This document shows positions 41,421 to 49,918 of a stretch of DNA of 64,000 bases, one piece after another; the stretch's first letter is position 1; each line of letters opens with the position of its first letter. Origin of the DNA: Pseudomonas sp. SJZ074 (GTDB taxonomy: Bacteria > Pseudomonadota > Gammaproteobacteria > Pseudomonadales > Pseudomonadaceae); contig NZ_VIUE01000021.1 of NCBI RefSeq assembly GCF_007828215.1, positions 1 to 64,000 on the forward strand. The letters are read 5' to 3'. Both the position numbers and the translations under genes were made by a program. Below the pieces are notes generated by a model, which was not told the DNA's origin, ran no database searches, and worked only from the letters and a program-made list of their open reading frames with translations.

Positions 41421-42224
41421 TCACGGCAACAGCAATTCAACCCCCTGCTTGCGGATGCCATCGGCCGCCGCCTGAGCCAGGGCGTTGTCGCTGATGATGA
41501 AGTCGAACTGTTCCAGCCCGGCGATGCGGTACATGCTGAAGGTGCCGTACTTGGAGCTGCTGGCCACCAGCACCACTTGCGAGGCCGACTGCATCGCTAC
41601 CTGCTTGACCTCCACTTTCAAGGCCGATGGCGTGGTGATGCCCCGTTGCAGGTCCCACGAACTGGTGGACATGAAGGCAATGTCCGTCACTATCTGACGT
41701 AAGGTCGCCACCGCCAGCCCGCCGACGCAGGAGTGATTGGAATGATCCAACTGCCCGCCGGTATGAATCACGGTCACCTGCGGTGCTTCCATCAGCGCCT
41801 GGACCACGCCGAAATCGTTGGTCACCACCGTCATCCCCGACAACGCCTTGATGTAAGGCACGATCTCCAGCGTGCTGGTGCCGGCATCCAGGTACACCGT
41901 CATGTCATCCTTGAGCAGCCTGGCCGCCAGTTTGGCCATGGCCTGTTTCTGCGGCAGTTCCACCACGGCCTTGGACTGGTGGCTCGGCTCGCTGTGCAAC
42001 TGGCTGGCGATGCGCACCCCACCCGTCACCGAATAGGCTCGACCTTCCTGCTCCAGCAGGGCGATGTCGCGGCGCACGGTCATGTGCGAGCAATCGAACA
42101 TCTCCATCAACTGATGAACGCTCAGCACCTGATGCTTGCGCAACTGACGCAGGATCTGTTCCCGACGCTGCTCGGGAATCATCGGTGCAGGGCTGTCGTT
42201 GGCCATGTCCTTGGAGGTGGGCAT
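41421..42224 (-). CDS. DeoR-family transcriptional regulator (probable tetronate operon repressor)
   Basis: The start at 42224 (MPTSKDMAND) gives 267 residues. A second ATG at 42206 is also possible, and the longer frame to 42299 lacks a site. The DeoR helix-turn-helix is 'REQILRQLRKHQVLSVHQLM' with 'CSHMTVRRDIALLEQEG'. The sugar-phosphate sensor domain has 'MTVYLDAGTSTLEIVPYIKA' and 'VTVIHTGGQLDHSNHSCVG'. It faces the tetronate operon and is the obvious candidate to repress it, sensing a phosphorylated intermediate. That is inference from family and position. Confidence 0.85.
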   Translation of the reverse strand: MPTSKDMANDSPAPMIPEQRREQILRQLRKHQVLSVHQLMEMFDCSHMTVRRDIALLEQEGRAYSVTGGVRIASQLHSEPSHQSKAVVELPQKQAMAKLAARLLKDDMTVYLDAGTSTLEIVPYIKALSGMTVVTNDFGVVQALMEAPQVTVIHTGGQLDHSNHSCVGGLAVATLRQIVTDIAFMSTSSWDLQRGITTPSALKVEVKQVAMQSASQVVLVASSSKYGTFSMYRIAGLEQFDFIISDNALAQAAADGIRKQGVELLLP

Positions 42225-42520
42225 TGGTGTGGGCTCGGTGACTGATAGGGCAGGGGAGCGTACATAGTAGCGAATCCGCGGGAGGCGGACGAGGCACAAA
42301 GCCGAGCAAGCTCCCTCGCCACGATTGTCTTGTACAGATTGTTTATCCGCTTCAATTCCATCAGCGCGGTACTGGCAACGGAGTGTCAGTACTAAGGCTA
42401 TCAGTCCAGGCTAGGACCGATAAGTGATCTGTCACTCGGTCGGCGTCGACATCAGCCAAGGCCTCGAGGGTCAGGCAACTGCGTTCAGTTATCTGATCAA
42501 GGTTCTCGGCCAGTTGTACG

Positions 42521-42548
42521 CCCAGCGGGGATAAACCCCCTCGCCACA
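42521..42548. repeat. Single REP unit in the nuo/DeoR gap
   Basis: Reverse-oriented TGTGGCGAGGGGGTTTATCC. It adjoins the coding-like remnant read on the minus strand from 42520 to 42361. Confidence 0.6.
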
Positions 42549-42579
42549 GATCTCCGGTTGCTTTCAGGAATACAGGCAT

Positions 42580-42612
42580 AAAAAACCCGCATCTCGCGAC
42601 GCGGGTTTTTTT
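42580..42612 (-). terminator. Terminator of the nuo operon
   Basis: AAAAAACCCGC-N10-GCGGGTTTTTT forms an 11-bp stem flanked by A and T runs on both sides, 22 bases past the nuoN stop. The symmetry means it can end transcription from either strand. Confidence 0.9.
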
Positions 42613-42634
42613 CACAACGACACTGCCCAGGCGA

Positions 42635-44098
42635 TCAGCCCGTCAGGCCCGCCTGCTGGACCAGGGTCAGCAACGGCTGCGGGTACACGCCGAGGAAGAA
42701 CGCCAGGATGGCGATGGCCAGCAGCATCACGCCGCCTGCCTTCTGTTCCCAGTGCAGCTCGGCATCGTGACGACGCAGGTTGGGTTCCATCAGGTACAGG
42801 GTGACCATGACGCGCAGGTAGTAGAACACGCCGATGGCACTGCCCAGCACCAGGGAGCCGACCAGCCACCATTGGTGAGCCTCGACGCCGGTGGCGACGA
42901 TGTAGAACTTGCCGATGAAGCCGGCGGTCAGCGGGATGCCGGCCAGGGACAGCATCATCACGGTCAGCACGGCGGTCAGGTACGGACGGCGCCAGAACAG
43001 GCCGCGGTATTCGTACAGCGCGTCGGCGTCGCGGCCGTTGTACGGCGAGGACATCAGGGTGATCACGCCGAAGGCGCCGAGGCTGGTGATCACGTAGGTG
43101 ACCAGGTAAACGCCGATGGCTTCCACCGCCAGGCCCTTGCTGGCGATCAGGGCGATCAGCAGGTAACCGAAGTGGGCGATGGACGAGTAACCCAGCAGAC
43201 GCTTGAGGTTGCTCTGGGTCAGTGCCAGCAGGTTACCGAACAGGATCGACGCAATGGCGATGATGGTCAGTACGTTGCTCAACACACCGCTGCTGGCCAC
43301 GGGCGAGATCTGGAACAGACGCACCATGACCGCGAACACTGCTACTTTCGAGGCAGTGGCCAGGAACGCCGCCACCGGCGCCGGGGCGCCTTCGTAGACG
43401 TCCGGGGTCCACAGGTGGAACGGCACCAGCGACAGCTTGAACGCCAGGCCGATCAGCATCATGCCCAGGCCCAGTTGTGCGATCGGGCTGGGCAGGCCGG
43501 TGGCCGCCAGGGCCTGGCCGATGCCGACGAAGCTCAGGGTACCGGCTTCCGCGTAGAGCAGCGCCATGCCGAACAACAGGAACGCCGAACCGGCGGCCGA
43601 CAGCACCATGTACTTGATGCCGGCTTCCAGGGAGCGCTTGTTGAAGAAGGCGTAGGCCACCAGGCCGTAGACCGGCACCGACAGCAGTTCCAGGCCGATG
43701 AACAGGCTGGCCAGGTGCTGTGCGCTGACCAGGACCAGGCCGCCGGCGGCGGCCATCAGGATCAGCAGGTACAGTTCTTCGCGGTTGCCCGGGTAACCCG
43801 AACCGCCGTCGCCGAGGTAGGCGTGGGCGAGGGTGACGCAGGCGAGGGTGGCGACCAGGATCAACGCCATGTACAGGCAGGCGAAGCTGTCGATCTGCAG
43901 CAATGGCGTGACCGCCAGAGGCGCGACTTTCAGGGCCGGCAGGATCGACAGCAAGGCCAGGTTCAGCCCTGCCACCGACAACAGGAAGGTCTGTGAGTGA
44001 TTGCGCCGCCAGGCGATCGCCAGCATCACCACGATGATCGTGGCGCTGGTGATCAACAGCGGTGCAAGCGCGATAAAGTGTTGAATCGTGAATTCCAT
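42635..44098 (-). CDS. nuoN: NADH-quinone oxidoreductase subunit N
   Basis: The start MEFTIQHF at 44098 gives 487 residues, normal for NuoN. It is an antiporter-like proton-pumping subunit of complex I in the inner membrane, with about 14 membrane helices. Visible family marks are 'LISIGLELLSVPVYGLVAYA'-like 'FIGLELLSVPVYGLVAYAFF', 'AGIKYMVLSAAGSAFLLFGM' (pumping Lys) and 'PFHLWTPDVYEGAPAPVAAF'. It is the last gene of the operon, 7 bases after nuoM, with a terminator directly downstream. Confidence 0.97.
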   Translation of the reverse strand: MEFTIQHFIALAPLLITSATIIVVMLAIAWRRNHSQTFLLSVAGLNLALLSILPALKVAPLAVTPLLQIDSFACLYMALILVATLACVTLAHAYLGDGGSGYPGNREELYLLILMAAAGGLVLVSAQHLASLFIGLELLSVPVYGLVAYAFFNKRSLEAGIKYMVLSAAGSAFLLFGMALLYAEAGTLSFVGIGQALAATGLPSPIAQLGLGMMLIGLAFKLSLVPFHLWTPDVYEGAPAPVAAFLATASKVAVFAVMVRLFQISPVASSGVLSNVLTIIAIASILFGNLLALTQSNLKRLLGYSSIAHFGYLLIALIASKGLAVEAIGVYLVTYVITSLGAFGVITLMSSPYNGRDADALYEYRGLFWRRPYLTAVLTVMMLSLAGIPLTAGFIGKFYIVATGVEAHQWWLVGSLVLGSAIGVFYYLRVMVTLYLMEPNLRRHDAELHWEQKAGGVMLLAIAILAFFLGVYPQPLLTLVQQAGLTG

Positions 44099-44105
44099 AG
44101 CGCTC

Positions 44106-45638
44106 TTACCGGGCCGAAGCGAGTTGAGAGAAGGCGGTGCCGAGCCACTGCTGCACGCCATGCATGGTGGCGGCAGACGTGTCGAGGAACGGCTGCGGGT
44201 AGACGCCGAGGTAGACCAGCAGCATCGCCAGGCCCAGCACCATGATCAGTTCGCGACCGTCCATGCCGCGCAGCACTTCGTCCGACTTCGACGGGCCGAA
44301 GTAGGCGCGGTGGATCATGATCAGTGAGTAGACCGAACCGAACACCAGGCCGGAGGTGGCGATGGCGATGATCCACGGCGAACTGGCAAACGTGCCGATC
44401 AGGATCAGGAACTCGCCGACGAAGTTGCCGGTGCCCGGCAGGCCCAGGGAGGCGGCTGCGAAGAACAGGCTGATGGCCGGCAGGTAGGCGATGCGCGACC
44501 ACACGCCACCCATCTCACGCATGTCGCGGGTGTGCAGGCGCTCGTACAACTGACCGCTGAGAATAAACAGCGCCGCCGCCGACAGGCCGTGGGCGAGCAT
44601 CTGGATCACCGCGCCTTGCAGGGCGAGCTGGCTGCCGGAGTAGATCCCGATCAGCACGAAGCCCATGTGCGAGACGCTGGAGAACGCGATCAGGCGCTTG
44701 ATGTCGGTCTGGGCGAACGCCAGGAACGCACCGTAGAAGATTCCGATCAGGCCCAGGGTCATCGCAATCGGCGCGAACTCGGCCGAGGCGTTGGGGAACA
44801 GCGGCAGGGCGAAACGCAGCAGGCCGTAGGCTGCCGTCTTCAGCAGGATACCGGCCAGGTCCACGGAACCGGCGGTCGGCGCCTGGGCGTGGGCATCCGG
44901 CAGCCAGGAGTGGAACGGCACCACCGGCAGCTTCACCGCGAAGGCGATGAAGAAACCCAGCATCAGTACGTACTCGGTGCTGCGCGACATCTGTACTTTC
45001 AACAGGTCGGCGTAGTTGAAGGTAATCACGCCGGTGTTGTTGAAGTTGACCAGCACCAGGCCCAGGATCGCCACCAACATGATCAGGCCGGAAGCCTGGG
45101 TGAAGATGAAGAACTTGGTCGCCGCGTAGATCCGGGTCTTCTTGCCGTCCGAAGAACTGTGACCCCAGAGCGCGATGAGGAAGTACATCGGCACCAGCAT
45201 CATTTCCCAGAAGAAGAAGAACATGAACAGGTCCAGCGCCAGGAACACGCCGACGACACCGCCCAGGATCCACATCAGGTTGAGGTGGAAGAAGCCGACG
45301 TGACGCTGGATCTCTTTCCAGGAGCAGAGGACCGAGAGGATCCCCAGCAGGCCGGTCAGCAGGATCATCAGCAGCGACAGGCCGTCGAGGGCCAGGTGCA
45401 CGCTGATGCCGAAGCGTTCGATCCAGAGGTGCTTGAATTCAAGCGCCCAGGTCGGGTTGGCGCCGGGGGCAGGGGCGAATGAATAGTCGCCGGTCGCCCA
45501 CAGCCAGAGGCCGAGCGCGAGTTCCAGGGACATGGTCAGCAGCGCAATCCAGCGCGGGAGCGTGGAGCTGGAGCGCTCCGCGATCCAGCACAGCAGGCCG
45601 CCGATGAAGGGGATCAGGATTAGCCAGGGCAGAATCAT
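44106..45638 (-). CDS. nuoM: NADH-quinone oxidoreductase subunit M
   Basis: This encodes 510 residues with about 14 membrane helices and belongs to the Mrp-antiporter-like family. 'VFFLALDLFMFFFFWEMMLV'-type helix (FLALDLFMFFFFWEMMLVPM) carries the conserved Glu. 'AVKLPVVPFHSWLPDAHAQA' and 'GSVDLAGILLKTAAYGLLRF' are the half-channel helices with Lys and Pro breaks. It is one of three proton-pumping modules of the complex I membrane arm. 39 bases separate it from nuoL. Confidence 0.97.
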   Translation of the reverse strand: MILPWLILIPFIGGLLCWIAERSSSTLPRWIALLTMSLELALGLWLWATGDYSFAPAPGANPTWALEFKHLWIERFGISVHLALDGLSLLMILLTGLLGILSVLCSWKEIQRHVGFFHLNLMWILGGVVGVFLALDLFMFFFFWEMMLVPMYFLIALWGHSSSDGKKTRIYAATKFFIFTQASGLIMLVAILGLVLVNFNNTGVITFNYADLLKVQMSRSTEYVLMLGFFIAFAVKLPVVPFHSWLPDAHAQAPTAGSVDLAGILLKTAAYGLLRFALPLFPNASAEFAPIAMTLGLIGIFYGAFLAFAQTDIKRLIAFSSVSHMGFVLIGIYSGSQLALQGAVIQMLAHGLSAAALFILSGQLYERLHTRDMREMGGVWSRIAYLPAISLFFAAASLGLPGTGNFVGEFLILIGTFASSPWIIAIATSGLVFGSVYSLIMIHRAYFGPSKSDEVLRGMDGRELIMVLGLAMLLVYLGVYPQPFLDTSAATMHGVQQWLGTAFSQLASAR

Positions 45639-45677
45639 GACGGGCTCGTTTCCTTTCGCAAGTTCGCAAGGTTCATA

Positions 45678-47531
45678 TCAGACCGCTACCAGCACGATGG
45701 CGCCGATAACCAGCACGGCGCCAGCCGCCATGGAAGCCGCATACCAACGCAGTTGACCGGTCTCGGTACGGCTCAGGGCGGTGTGGCTGCCCTTGGCCAT
45801 GCGCGGGATCAGGCCAATGGTCTGGTCGAGCGGGTCTTTGCGCAGAATGTGGCTGATCGCAAGGTATGGCTTGACGAACAGTTTGTCGTAGATCCAGTCG
45901 AAGCCCCAGGCAGCGAACCACCAGGCCGAAAGGACACGGCCAAGGCCGCTGTTGGCGATCGCGGTCACGAAGCGACGCTTGCCCAGGAACAGCAGGGCGG
46001 ACAGCAGGATACCCGCCAGGGCGATGGCGCCGGAGGCGATTTCCAGGCTGTGCTTGGCTTCGCCGCCGGCATGGCCGACGCTCTGCGGCAGTACACCGTG
46101 CAGCGGCGGGGTGATCATGGCGCCGACGAAGGTCGACAGCACGATCAGCACCGACAGCGGCAGCCAATGGGCAATCCCATGGCCGGCGTGGGCTTCGGTC
46201 TTGGCTTCACCATGGAACGCGATGAAGATCAGGCGGAAGGTGTACAGCGAGGTCATGAACGCACCCACCAGGCCGGCATAGAGCAGGCCCTGGTTACCGC
46301 TGGCGAACGCTTCCCAGAGGATCTCGTCCTTGGAGTAGAAGCCGGCGGTGACCAGTGGCAGGGCCGCCAGGGCCGCGCCACCGACGATGAAACTGGCGTA
46401 GGCCAGCGGCAGCTTCTTCCACAGGCCGCCCATCTTGAAGATGTTCTGCTCGTGGTGGCAGGCCACGATCACCGCGCCGGAGGCAAGGAACAGCAGCGCC
46501 TTGAAGAACGCGTGGGTCATCAGGTGGAAGATCGCGCCTTCCCAGGCACCGACGCCCAGGGCCAGGAACATGTAGCCGATCTGGCTCATGGTCGAGTAGG
46601 CGAGGATCCGCTTGATGTCGGTCTGCACCAGGGCGGCGAAGCCGGCCAGGACCAGGGTCACGCCACCGACGATGCCCACCAGGTGCAGGATGTCCGGCGC
46701 CAGGGCGAACAGACCGTGGGTACGGGCGATCAGGTAGACGCCTGCGGTCACCATGGTGGCGGCGTGGATCAGGGCCGAGACCGGGGTAGGGCCGGCCATC
46801 GCATCCGCCAACCAGGTCTGCAGTGGCAGTTGCGCGGATTTACCGACGGCGCCGCCCAGCAGCATCAGGGTCGCCAGGACGATCCAGAAGTCGCCGACCT
46901 TGAAGTGCTCGGGTGCCTTGACCAGCAGTTCCTGGATATTCAGCGTGCCCAGTTGCTGGAACAGGATGAACAGGCCGATGGCCATGAACACGTCGCCGAT
47001 GCGGGTGACGATGAACGCCTTGAGTGCCGCGTTGCCGTTGTTGCGGTTGCTGTAGTAGAAACCGATCAACAGGTACGAACACAGGCCCACGCCTTCCCAG
47101 CCGAAGTACAGGAACAACAGGTTATCGCCGAGCACCAGGAACAGCATGCTGGCGATGAACAGGTTGGTGTAGGCGAAGAAACGCGAGTAACCGGCTTCAC
47201 CGCGCATGTACCAGGAGGCGAACAGGTGGATCAGGAAACCCACGCCGACCACGACACCCAACATGGTGATCGACAGGCCGTCGATGTACAGGGCGAAGTT
47301 CGGCGTGAAGCCTTCCACCGCCATCCATTGCCACAGCACCAGGGTGTAGTGGCCACCTTCGGGCGGTGCAACGTTGAACTGCCAGATCACGTAGGCGGCA
47401 ACAATCGCCGACAGGCCGATGGAGCCGACGCCAACCAGCGCCGAGAGGTTTTCCGACCAGCGTCCACGGGAGAACGCCAGCAGCAGGAAACCGATCAGGG
47501 GAAATACGAAAGTCAGAAAGATCATGTTCAT
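45678..47531 (-). CDS. nuoL: NADH-quinone oxidoreductase subunit L
   Basis: This encodes 617 residues, the longest antiporter-like subunit. 'LFLYFGWEGVGLCSYLLIGF' holds the conserved Glu and 'LPLQTWLADAMAGPTPVSAL' the key loop. The C-terminal region after about residue 500 corresponds to the long lateral helix that runs along the membrane arm and its anchor. It overlaps nuoK by four bases. It is the distal proton pump of complex I. Confidence 0.97.
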   Translation of the reverse strand: MNMIFLTFVFPLIGFLLLAFSRGRWSENLSALVGVGSIGLSAIVAAYVIWQFNVAPPEGGHYTLVLWQWMAVEGFTPNFALYIDGLSITMLGVVVGVGFLIHLFASWYMRGEAGYSRFFAYTNLFIASMLFLVLGDNLLFLYFGWEGVGLCSYLLIGFYYSNRNNGNAALKAFIVTRIGDVFMAIGLFILFQQLGTLNIQELLVKAPEHFKVGDFWIVLATLMLLGGAVGKSAQLPLQTWLADAMAGPTPVSALIHAATMVTAGVYLIARTHGLFALAPDILHLVGIVGGVTLVLAGFAALVQTDIKRILAYSTMSQIGYMFLALGVGAWEGAIFHLMTHAFFKALLFLASGAVIVACHHEQNIFKMGGLWKKLPLAYASFIVGGAALAALPLVTAGFYSKDEILWEAFASGNQGLLYAGLVGAFMTSLYTFRLIFIAFHGEAKTEAHAGHGIAHWLPLSVLIVLSTFVGAMITPPLHGVLPQSVGHAGGEAKHSLEIASGAIALAGILLSALLFLGKRRFVTAIANSGLGRVLSAWWFAAWGFDWIYDKLFVKPYLAISHILRKDPLDQTIGLIPRMAKGSHTALSRTETGQLRWYAASMAAGAVLVIGAIVLVAV

Positions 47532-47836
47532 CCGCGCATCTCACTGGCAGCGTCGATATCGAGCGTGTGGAAGCGGCGATACAGCTGCAACAGGATCGCC
47601 AGGCCGATACTGGCCTCGGCGGCTGCCAGGCTGATCACCAGGATGAACATGATCTGTCCATCGGGCTGCGCCCAGCGAGCGCCCGCGACGATGAAGGCCA
47701 GGGCGGCGGCATTCATCATGACCTCCAGGCTCATCAGCACGAACAGAATGTTGCGGCGGACCATCAGGCCGACCAGACCGAGACAGAACAGGATGCCGGC
47801 AACTGCCAGACCGTGTTCGAGAGGGATAGCAGGCAT
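47528..47836 (-). CDS. nuoK: NADH-quinone oxidoreductase subunit K
   Basis: The start MPAIPLEHGL at 47836 gives 102 residues, as in other NuoK proteins. It has three membrane helices with the two buried glutamates of the proton path: 'LMSLEVMMNAAALAFI' and 'VISLAAAEASIGLAILLQ'. A longer frame exists upstream but runs into nuoJ. The gene sits 4 bases after nuoJ and overlaps nuoL by four bases. Confidence 0.97.
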   Translation of the reverse strand: MPAIPLEHGLAVAGILFCLGLVGLMVRRNILFVLMSLEVMMNAAALAFIVAGARWAQPDGQIMFILVISLAAAEASIGLAILLQLYRRFHTLDIDAASEMRG

Positions 47837-47840
47837 GTGA

Positions 47841-48341
47841 TTACTCCTTCGCCTCGTTACGGCCCAAATGGAACGCCGTGACGGCTGCGGCAAGCAGCAG
47901 CATCGAGGCGAGTTCGACCACCAGCAGGTACGGACCGAACAGGCTGATGCCCACGGTCTTGGCGCCTACGGTGGTGTGGCCGATGGCCTGGCCGCTCTGG
48001 TGAGCGAACAGCACATACAGCAGTTCACCCAGCAGCAGGGCGGCGAGAATCACCGGCCCCGCCCAGATGCCGGGCTTGAGCCAGTTGCGCTCCTGCTGGA
48101 CCGAGGCCGGGCCGAGGTTCAGCATCATCACCACGAACACGAACAGCACCATGATGGCGCCGGCGTAGGCGATCACTTCCAGGGCCCCGGCGAACGGCGC
48201 GCCGAGAGCGAAGAAGGTCATGGCCACGGCGATGAGCGAAATGATCAGGTAGAGCAGGGCATGTATGGGATTGGTGTTGGTGACCACACGAAGCGTGGAC
48301 ACCACAGCGATACCCGATGCGAAATAGAAAGCGAATTCCAT
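47841..48341 (-). CDS. nuoJ: NADH-quinone oxidoreductase subunit J
   Basis: This encodes 166 residues with five membrane helices. The third carries the conserved Tyr/Gly bend in 'ALEVIAYAGAIMVLFVFVVM', which shifts during catalysis. 'MEFAFYFASGIAVVSTLRVV' and 'NPIHALLYLIISLIAVAMTF' are the usual start. It is a linker between the quinone module and the pumping subunits. Nine bases separate it from nuoI. Confidence 0.97.
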   Translation of the reverse strand: MEFAFYFASGIAVVSTLRVVTNTNPIHALLYLIISLIAVAMTFFALGAPFAGALEVIAYAGAIMVLFVFVVMMLNLGPASVQQERNWLKPGIWAGPVILAALLLGELLYVLFAHQSGQAIGHTTVGAKTVGISLFGPYLLVVELASMLLLAAAVTAFHLGRNEAKE

Positions 48342-48350
48342 CTTTCTTCC

Positions 48351-48899
48351 TTAAGGCAGCAAGCTCTTCACGTTGATCGGTTCGGCTTCGTTCTGCGCGG
48401 CGCCTTTCGGCTTACCGGCAATGGCCATACCTGCAACACGATAGAAGTTGTAATCAGGGTTTTTACCGGGACCGGAAATCAGCAGATCTTCTTTCTCGTA
48501 CACCAGGTCCTGACGTTTGAAATCCGCCATTTCGAAATCCGGCGTGAGCTGGATCGCGGTGGTCGGGCATGCTTCCTCGCAGAGGCCGCAGAAAATGCAG
48601 CGCGAGAAGTTGATGCGGAAGAAGTCCGGGTACCAGCGACCGTCTTCGGTTTCAGCTTTCTGCAGCGAGATGCAGCCCACCGGGCAGGCCACGGCGCACA
48701 GGTTGCACGCCACGCAGCGCTCCTCGCCGTCGGGGTCGCGGGTCAGGACGATGCGGCCGCGGTAACGCGGCGCCAGGTAGACCGGCTCTTCCGGGTATTG
48801 CAGGGTGTCGCGCTTGCGGAAGCCATGGCCGAAGATCATGACCAGGCTACGCAGTTGGGTACCGGTACCCTTAACGATGTCGCCAATATATTTGAACAT
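48351..48899 (-). CDS. nuoI: NADH-quinone oxidoreductase subunit I
   Basis: This encodes 182 residues. Two 4Fe-4S ferredoxin motifs are complete: 'CVACNLCAVACPVGC' and 'CIFCGLCEEACPTTA', giving clusters N6a and N6b that carry electrons towards NuoB. The N-terminal amphipathic part lies on the membrane arm near NuoH. The C-terminal 'KPKGAAQNEAEPINVKSLLP' is the usual Pseudomonas tail. It lies 11 bases after nuoH. Confidence 0.97.
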   Translation of the reverse strand: MFKYIGDIVKGTGTQLRSLVMIFGHGFRKRDTLQYPEEPVYLAPRYRGRIVLTRDPDGEERCVACNLCAVACPVGCISLQKAETEDGRWYPDFFRINFSRCIFCGLCEEACPTTAIQLTPDFEMADFKRQDLVYEKEDLLISGPGKNPDYNFYRVAGMAIAGKPKGAAQNEAEPINVKSLLP

Positions 48900-48910
48900 G
48901 GGTCAAATCC

Positions 48911-49918
48911 TCACTGAACCGCGGCCGCAGGCGTGTTCATCAACACGATCGCAGCGGTCACCAGCAAATTGATCAGGGTCAGTGGCAGGCAGAATTTCCA
49001 GCTGAAGTCCATCACCTGGTCGTAGCGCGGGCGCGGGATGGCGGCGCGCAGCAGGACGAACAGCATGATGAAGAACGCGGTCTTCAGGGCGAACCACACG
49101 AAGGACAGTTGCGGCAGGATGTCGAACGGACCGTGCCAGCCGCCGAAGAACAGCGTCACCAGCAATGCCGAAATCAGGACGATACCGATGTACTCGCCCA
49201 CGAAGAACATGCCCCATTTCATGCCGGCGTATTCAATGTGGTAACCGTCGGCCAGTTCCTGTTCCGCTTCCGGCTGGTCGAACGGGTGACGGTGGGTCAC
49301 GGCCACGCCAGCGATGAAGAAGGTACAGAAGCCGAAGAACTGCGGAATGATGAACCACAGGTTCTGGGCCTGGTACTCGACGATGTCGCGCATGTTGAAC
49401 GAGCCGACCTGGACCACCACGCCCATCAGCGCCAGGCCCATGAATACCTCGTAGGACACGGTCTGGGCCGATGCCCGCAAGCTACCCAGCAGGGCGTACT
49501 TGTTGTTGCTCGACCAACCGGCGAACAGCACCGCGTACACCGACAGGCCGGCCATGGCAAAGAAGAACAGCAGGCCGATGTTCAGGTCCGCCACACCCCA
49601 GGTCGGGGTGATCGGGATGATCGCGAAGGCAATCAGCAAGGCGCTCATGGCCACCACCGGCGCCAGGGTGAAAATCACCTTGTCGACAAAGGGGGGTGTC
49701 CAGTCTTCCTTGAAGAACATCTTGATCATGTCGGCGGCGATCTGGAACATGCCGAACGGGCCGACGCGGTTAGGACCGTAGCGGTCCTGCCACCAGCCCA
49801 GCAGGCGACGTTCGACAAAGCTCAGCAACGCGCCTGTGACCACCACGGCCAGCAGGATCACGATGGCCTTGAGGACCGTCAGGATCACATCGATCACTTC
49901 AGGGGTGAACCAGCTCAT
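48911..49918 (-). CDS. nuoH: NADH-quinone oxidoreductase subunit H
   Basis: This encodes 335 residues with eight membrane helices. Quinone-tunnel landmarks are 'ERRLLGWWQDRYGPNRVGPF', 'PFDQPEAEQELADGYHIEYA' (acidic loop) and 'RAAIPRPRYDQVMDFSWKFC'. This subunit joins the quinone site to the first proton path. The start overlaps the nuoG stop by four bases. Confidence 0.97.
   Translation of the reverse strand: MSWFTPEVIDVILTVLKAIVILLAVVVTGALLSFVERRLLGWWQDRYGPNRVGPFGMFQIAADMIKMFFKEDWTPPFVDKVIFTLAPVVAMSALLIAFAIIPITPTWGVADLNIGLLFFFAMAGLSVYAVLFAGWSSNNKYALLGSLRASAQTVSYEVFMGLALMGVVVQVGSFNMRDIVEYQAQNLWFIIPQFFGFCTFFIAGVAVTHRHPFDQPEAEQELADGYHIEYAGMKWGMFFVGEYIGIVLISALLVTLFFGGWHGPFDILPQLSFVWFALKTAFFIMLFVLLRAAIPRPRYDQVMDFSWKFCLPLTLINLLVTAAIVLMNTPAAAVQ

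Larger units (their letters stand above)
42225..42634. other. Intergenic stretch with a REP unit and a possible gene remnant
   Basis: 42521-42548 is a REP unit (GCGGGGATAAACCCCCTCGC). On the minus strand, 42361-42520 reads without a stop as a helix-like peptide ('VQLAENLDQITERSCLTLEA', 'LADVDADRVTDHLSVLAW') ending in a stop at 42361. This looks like the 3' end of a small gene cut by the REP unit. The nuo terminator lies at 42580-42612. Confidence 0.4.

Noticed and set aside
42752..43996. A 414-codon plus-strand frame opposite nuoN
   Set aside because: It is a shadow of nuoN, with low-complexity Gln/His/Gly content and no ribosome site.
45753..47840. A 695-codon plus-strand frame across nuoL and nuoK
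   Set aside because: The opposite strand has intact nuoL and nuoK. The plus reading has no domains and is dominated by Gln, His, Asp and Gly, as expected of antisense in GC-rich DNA.
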